A DNA stretch of 64,000 nucleotides from assembly GCA_017480565.1 (NCBI GenBank), contig JAFVAL010000073.1:1-64000 (forward strand), in the 5' to 3' direction. The notes beneath the pieces are model-generated. The model was not told the DNA's origin. It saw nothing but the letters and a program-made list of their open reading frames with translations, and did not search any database. Positions within the stretch are counted from its first letter, which is position 1; every line of letters begins with the position of its first letter. This document shows, in pieces, positions 61,191 to 64,000 of the stretch. Both the position numbers and the translations under genes were made by a program. Source of the stretch: Lachnospiraceae bacterium. Its GTDB lineage: Bacteria; Bacillota; Clostridia; Lachnospirales; Lachnospiraceae.

Positions 61191-62453
61191 ATGAAGGTTT
61201 TGATTGTAGGTTCGGGCGGAAGAGAGCATGCGATTGCGTGGAAAGTGGCGCAGAATCCGAGCGTGGAAAAGATTTACTGTGCGCCGGGAAACGGTGGTAT
61301 CGCGCAGATCGCAGAGTGTGTGCCGATCGGGGCGATGGAGTTTGAGAAGCTGGCGGATTTCGCGGAAGAACACGAGATTGATCTGACGGTGATCGGTATG
61401 GATGATCCGCTGGTCGGCGGTGTGGTGGATGTTTTTGAAGCGCGTGGACTTCGCGTGTTCGGACCGCGCAAAAATGCGGCCATTATCGAAGGATCGAAGG
61501 CGTTTTCCAAGGAACTGATGAAGAAGTACGGGATTCCGACCGCGGCCTATGAAGTGTTCCACAGCCCGGAAGAGGCGAGAGCTTATCTGGAAACTTCTGC
61601 CTATCCGATCGTTCTGAAGGCCGACGGGCTTGCCCTCGGAAAGGGTGTGCTCATTTGCAAGAACAAAGAAGAAGCAATGGCAGGCGTTGATACATTGATG
61701 GTCAACAAGCAATTTGGCGCAGCTGGTGAGACGATCGTGATTGAAGAGTTTATGACCGGGCGCGAGGTGTCCGTGCTTTCTTTCTGCGATGGCAAGACGA
61801 TCAAGACGATGACGAGCGCGCAGGATCACAAGCGCGCGAAGGACGGAGACCAGGGGCTGAACACCGGCGGTATGGGAACCTTTTCGCCGAGCCCGTTCTT
61901 TACGCCGGAGATCGACGCGTACTGTAAGGAGCACATTTTTAAGCCATCGCTTGATGCCATGGCAGCCGAAGGAAGACCGTTTACCGGCGTTCTGTTCTTC
62001 GGACTGATGCTCACGGAGAACGGCCCGAAGGTGCTGGAGTACAACGCACGTTTCGGCGACCCGGAGACGCAGGTGGTGCTTCCCCGTATGGAAAATGATC
62101 TCGTAGAGGTCTTTGAGGCCTGCATCGACGGGAGACTGGACGAGATCGATCTGAAGTTCGCGGACAACGCGGCGGTCTGTGTGGTACTTGCTTCCGACGG
62201 CTATCCGGAGCATTACGAGCGCGGGTTTGTGATCGAAGGCTTGAAGGCGTTCGAGGGAAAAGACGGCTATGAGTGCTTCCACGCCGGAACGAAGCTGACC
62301 GAAAAAGGCATCGTCACCAATGGAGGCCGTGTGCTAGGCGTGACTGCGCTGGGGCGTGATCTCGCGGATGCGAAGAAGCATGCGTATGAAGCGGTCGATT
62401 GGGTCAAGTTTGAGAATAAATATTTCAGACATGATATAGGGAAAGAACTGTAA
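61191..62453 (+). CDS. purD: Phosphoribosylamine--glycine ligase
   Basis: 420 residues, ATP-grasp enzyme that joins glycine to phosphoribosylamine. GSGGREHAIAWKVAQ, KADGLALGKGVLI, and NARFGDPETQVVL are exact. It follows purN directly; purH, which often lies between them, is absent. RBS AAGGAGGAG. A terminator follows at 62471. Confidence 0.97.
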   Translation: MKVLIVGSGGREHAIAWKVAQNPSVEKIYCAPGNGGIAQIAECVPIGAMEFEKLADFAEEHEIDLTVIGMDDPLVGGVVDVFEARGLRVFGPRKNAAIIEGSKAFSKELMKKYGIPTAAYEVFHSPEEARAYLETSAYPIVLKADGLALGKGVLICKNKEEAMAGVDTLMVNKQFGAAGETIVIEEFMTGREVSVLSFCDGKTIKTMTSAQDHKRAKDGDQGLNTGGMGTFSPSPFFTPEIDAYCKEHIFKPSLDAMAAEGRPFTGVLFFGLMLTENGPKVLEYNARFGDPETQVVLPRMENDLVEVFEACIDGRLDEIDLKFADNAAVCVVLASDGYPEHYERGFVIEGLKAFEGKDGYECFHAGTKLTEKGIVTNGGRVLGVTALGRDLADAKKHAYEAVDWVKFENKYFRHDIGKEL

Positions 62454-62470
62454 AAGATGATAGGATGATA

Positions 62471-62502
62471 GGGCTATTTCTCACGAGAGATCTAGCCCTT
62501 TT
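62471..62502 (+). terminator. purD terminator
   Basis: GGGCTA/TAGCCC (62471-62476 with 62493-62498) with an inner TTCTC/GAGA stem, then TTTTC. Confidence 0.85.
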
Positions 62503-62613
62503 CTGTCATTTGTGGTATTCTAATGATAAAGAACATGGTTGATTGGGAAGATGGATGGAGAGGCATCACAAAATGCCATTGTAATAGAAATTTATGAAAA
62601 GGAGGAAAGAACC

Positions 62614-63726
62614 ATGAAAATCGGATCGGTAAAAGAGATCAAGAACAATGAGTTTCGTGTGGGTTTGACACCGGATAATGTCCATGCGTATGTGGCCGCG
62701 GGGCATGAGGTCTTCATCGAAGCAGGAGCCGGACTTGGCTCTGGATTTGCGGATGCAGAGTATGTGAAGGCTGGGGCAAAGATTCTTAACTCAGCGCGTG
62801 AAGTTTGGGATACGGTCGAGATGATGGTGAAGGTCAAAGAGCCTTTGGAGGAGGAGTATGAACTGTTCCATGAAGGACTCATTTTGTATACGTATCTGCA
62901 TCTGGCTCCGGATAAGGAGCAGACGGACGCGCTTCTTGCAGGGAAGGTAAAAGCGGTCGCTTACGAGACACTTGTGGAAAAGGATGGCTCACTGCCACTT
63001 TTGGTTCCGATGTCTCAGATCGCGGGACGTCTTTCGATCCAGGAAGGCGCGAAGTATCTGGAGAAGCGCTTTGGCGGTGAGGGTGTTTTGCTTGCCGGCG
63101 TGCCTGGTACCCCGAAGGCAAATGTGGTCATCTTAGGCGGTGGTACGGTCGTTGCCAATGCGTGTAAGATTGCGGTCGGCATGGGCGCAAATGTGACGAT
63201 CATTGACATCAATTTAAAGCGCCTCGAAGAGCTTGACAACCTGTTCGGTGCGAGAATCCAGACTCTGGTGAGCAACGATGCGAACATCGAAAGAGCAGTC
63301 AAAGACGCAGATCTGGTGATTGGTTCTGTGCTGATCCCCGGCGCTTCGACCCCGAAGCTGTTTAAGAGAAAATATTTGCCAGAGATGAAGACAGGCGCGG
63401 TCTTTGTGGACGTTGCGATCGATCAGGGCGGCTGCGGTGAGAGCAGTCACGTGACAACGCACGACGATCCGGTTTATATTGAGGAAGGCGTCGTGCATTA
63501 CTGCGTCGGCAATATGCCGGGTGCGGTGCCGCGAACCAGTACGATTGCGCTGACGAACGCGACGCTTCGCTACGGCCTAATGATCGCAAAGGAAGGTCTT
63601 GAGGCAGCCTGCAAAAAGAGCGATGTCATTTGCACGGCGGTCAATTGCTATGATGGGAAGCTGACAAATGCAAATGTCGCCGCGGCGCACGGATACGACT
63701 GGGTAGAGTTAAAAGAACTGATTTGA
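62614..63726 (+). CDS. ald: Alanine dehydrogenase
   Basis: 370 residues. The N-terminus MKIGSVKEIKNNEFRVGLTP, the MSQIAGRLSIQEGAK motif and the NAD fold VVILGGGTVVANACKIAVGMG mark the family. It interconverts L-alanine and pyruvate with NAD+, here probably for ammonia assimilation or alanine use. ATG 62614 has AAAAGGAGGAAAG upstream; in-frame ATGs further upstream, beginning at 62539, are non-coding by homology. galE follows after 24 bp. Confidence 0.96.
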   Translation: MKIGSVKEIKNNEFRVGLTPDNVHAYVAAGHEVFIEAGAGLGSGFADAEYVKAGAKILNSAREVWDTVEMMVKVKEPLEEEYELFHEGLILYTYLHLAPDKEQTDALLAGKVKAVAYETLVEKDGSLPLLVPMSQIAGRLSIQEGAKYLEKRFGGEGVLLAGVPGTPKANVVILGGGTVVANACKIAVGMGANVTIIDINLKRLEELDNLFGARIQTLVSNDANIERAVKDADLVIGSVLIPGASTPKLFKRKYLPEMKTGAVFVDVAIDQGGCGESSHVTTHDDPVYIEEGVVHYCVGNMPGAVPRTSTIALTNATLRYGLMIAKEGLEAACKKSDVICTAVNCYDGKLTNANVAAAHGYDWVELKELI

Positions 63727-63732
63727 GGGTGA

Positions 63733-64000
<268 letters not shown>

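Noticed and set aside
60996..62282. 428-codon open frame on the minus strand
   Set aside because: It is antisense to purN and purD, whose motifs are exact, and its product has no recognisable features.

Overview
The window looks like a chromosomal segment from a Firmicute of class Clostridia, most likely a Lachnospiraceae gut bacterium. The reasons are roughly 50% GC judged by eye, strong AGGAGG-type ribosome binding sites with ATG, GTG and TTG starts, sigma-A type TTGACA/TATAAT promoters, an RNase P RNA, a type III glutamine synthetase, LL-diaminopimelate aminotransferase (DapL), an NfnAB-type electron-bifurcating transhydrogenase and a DUF3737-MalY pair. No rRNA, tRNA, intact insertion sequence, prophage or CRISPR array was seen.

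Layout. 1-2000: the end of an Rpn-type nuclease/transposase gene and a decayed sensor kinase. 2083-5690: a tightly coupled cluster DUF3737 - MalY/PatB lyase - 53-aa protein - zinc-ribbon TPR membrane protein. 5690-6036: a 63-bp-period array of alternating GACTC/GAGTC boxes in front of trpS. 7300-12960: single transport and metabolic genes, including a triosephosphate-isomerase paralogue without its usual catalytic His and Lys, and a highly expressed-looking FAD oxidoreductase. 13040-15321: an MBOAT/SGNH pair in which both partners lack catalytic residues. 15344-23273: mutY, serC-serA, dapL, an MscS channel and glnN behind a hairpin-rich leader.

23392-44562 is the most unusual part: one 21-kb, nine-gene block read in one direction from a consensus promoter. 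It encodes a secreted/anchored VWA protein, a bacterial tubulin-like GTPase-fold protein, a two-TM protein, a 1443-residue multi-TM protein ending in a DA1-like (CxxC zinc module plus HExxH) peptidase, a lipoprotein, two membrane proteins with ion-channel/RCK character (the second ending in a RyR-like domain), a transmembrane TIR protein and a transglutaminase lipoprotein. I infer a membrane-spanning signalling, stress or defence machine that I cannot assign to any named system.

44610-52638 on the minus strand: gltA/nfnA, an iron alcohol dehydrogenase with a candidate structured RNA leader, a LysR regulator preceded by a 20-codon leader peptide and a chain of perfect hairpins, and trkH-trkA. 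The divergent plus strand carries ktrB-ktrA, so two potassium systems sit back to back. Then follow a GntR-ABC exporter operon with a palindromic operator on its promoter, an XRE regulator with a 14-codon ORF upstream, rnpB, acylphosphatase, an HD hydrolase, the purine genes purE-M-N-D (no purC, purF or purH here), alanine dehydrogenase and the start of galE.
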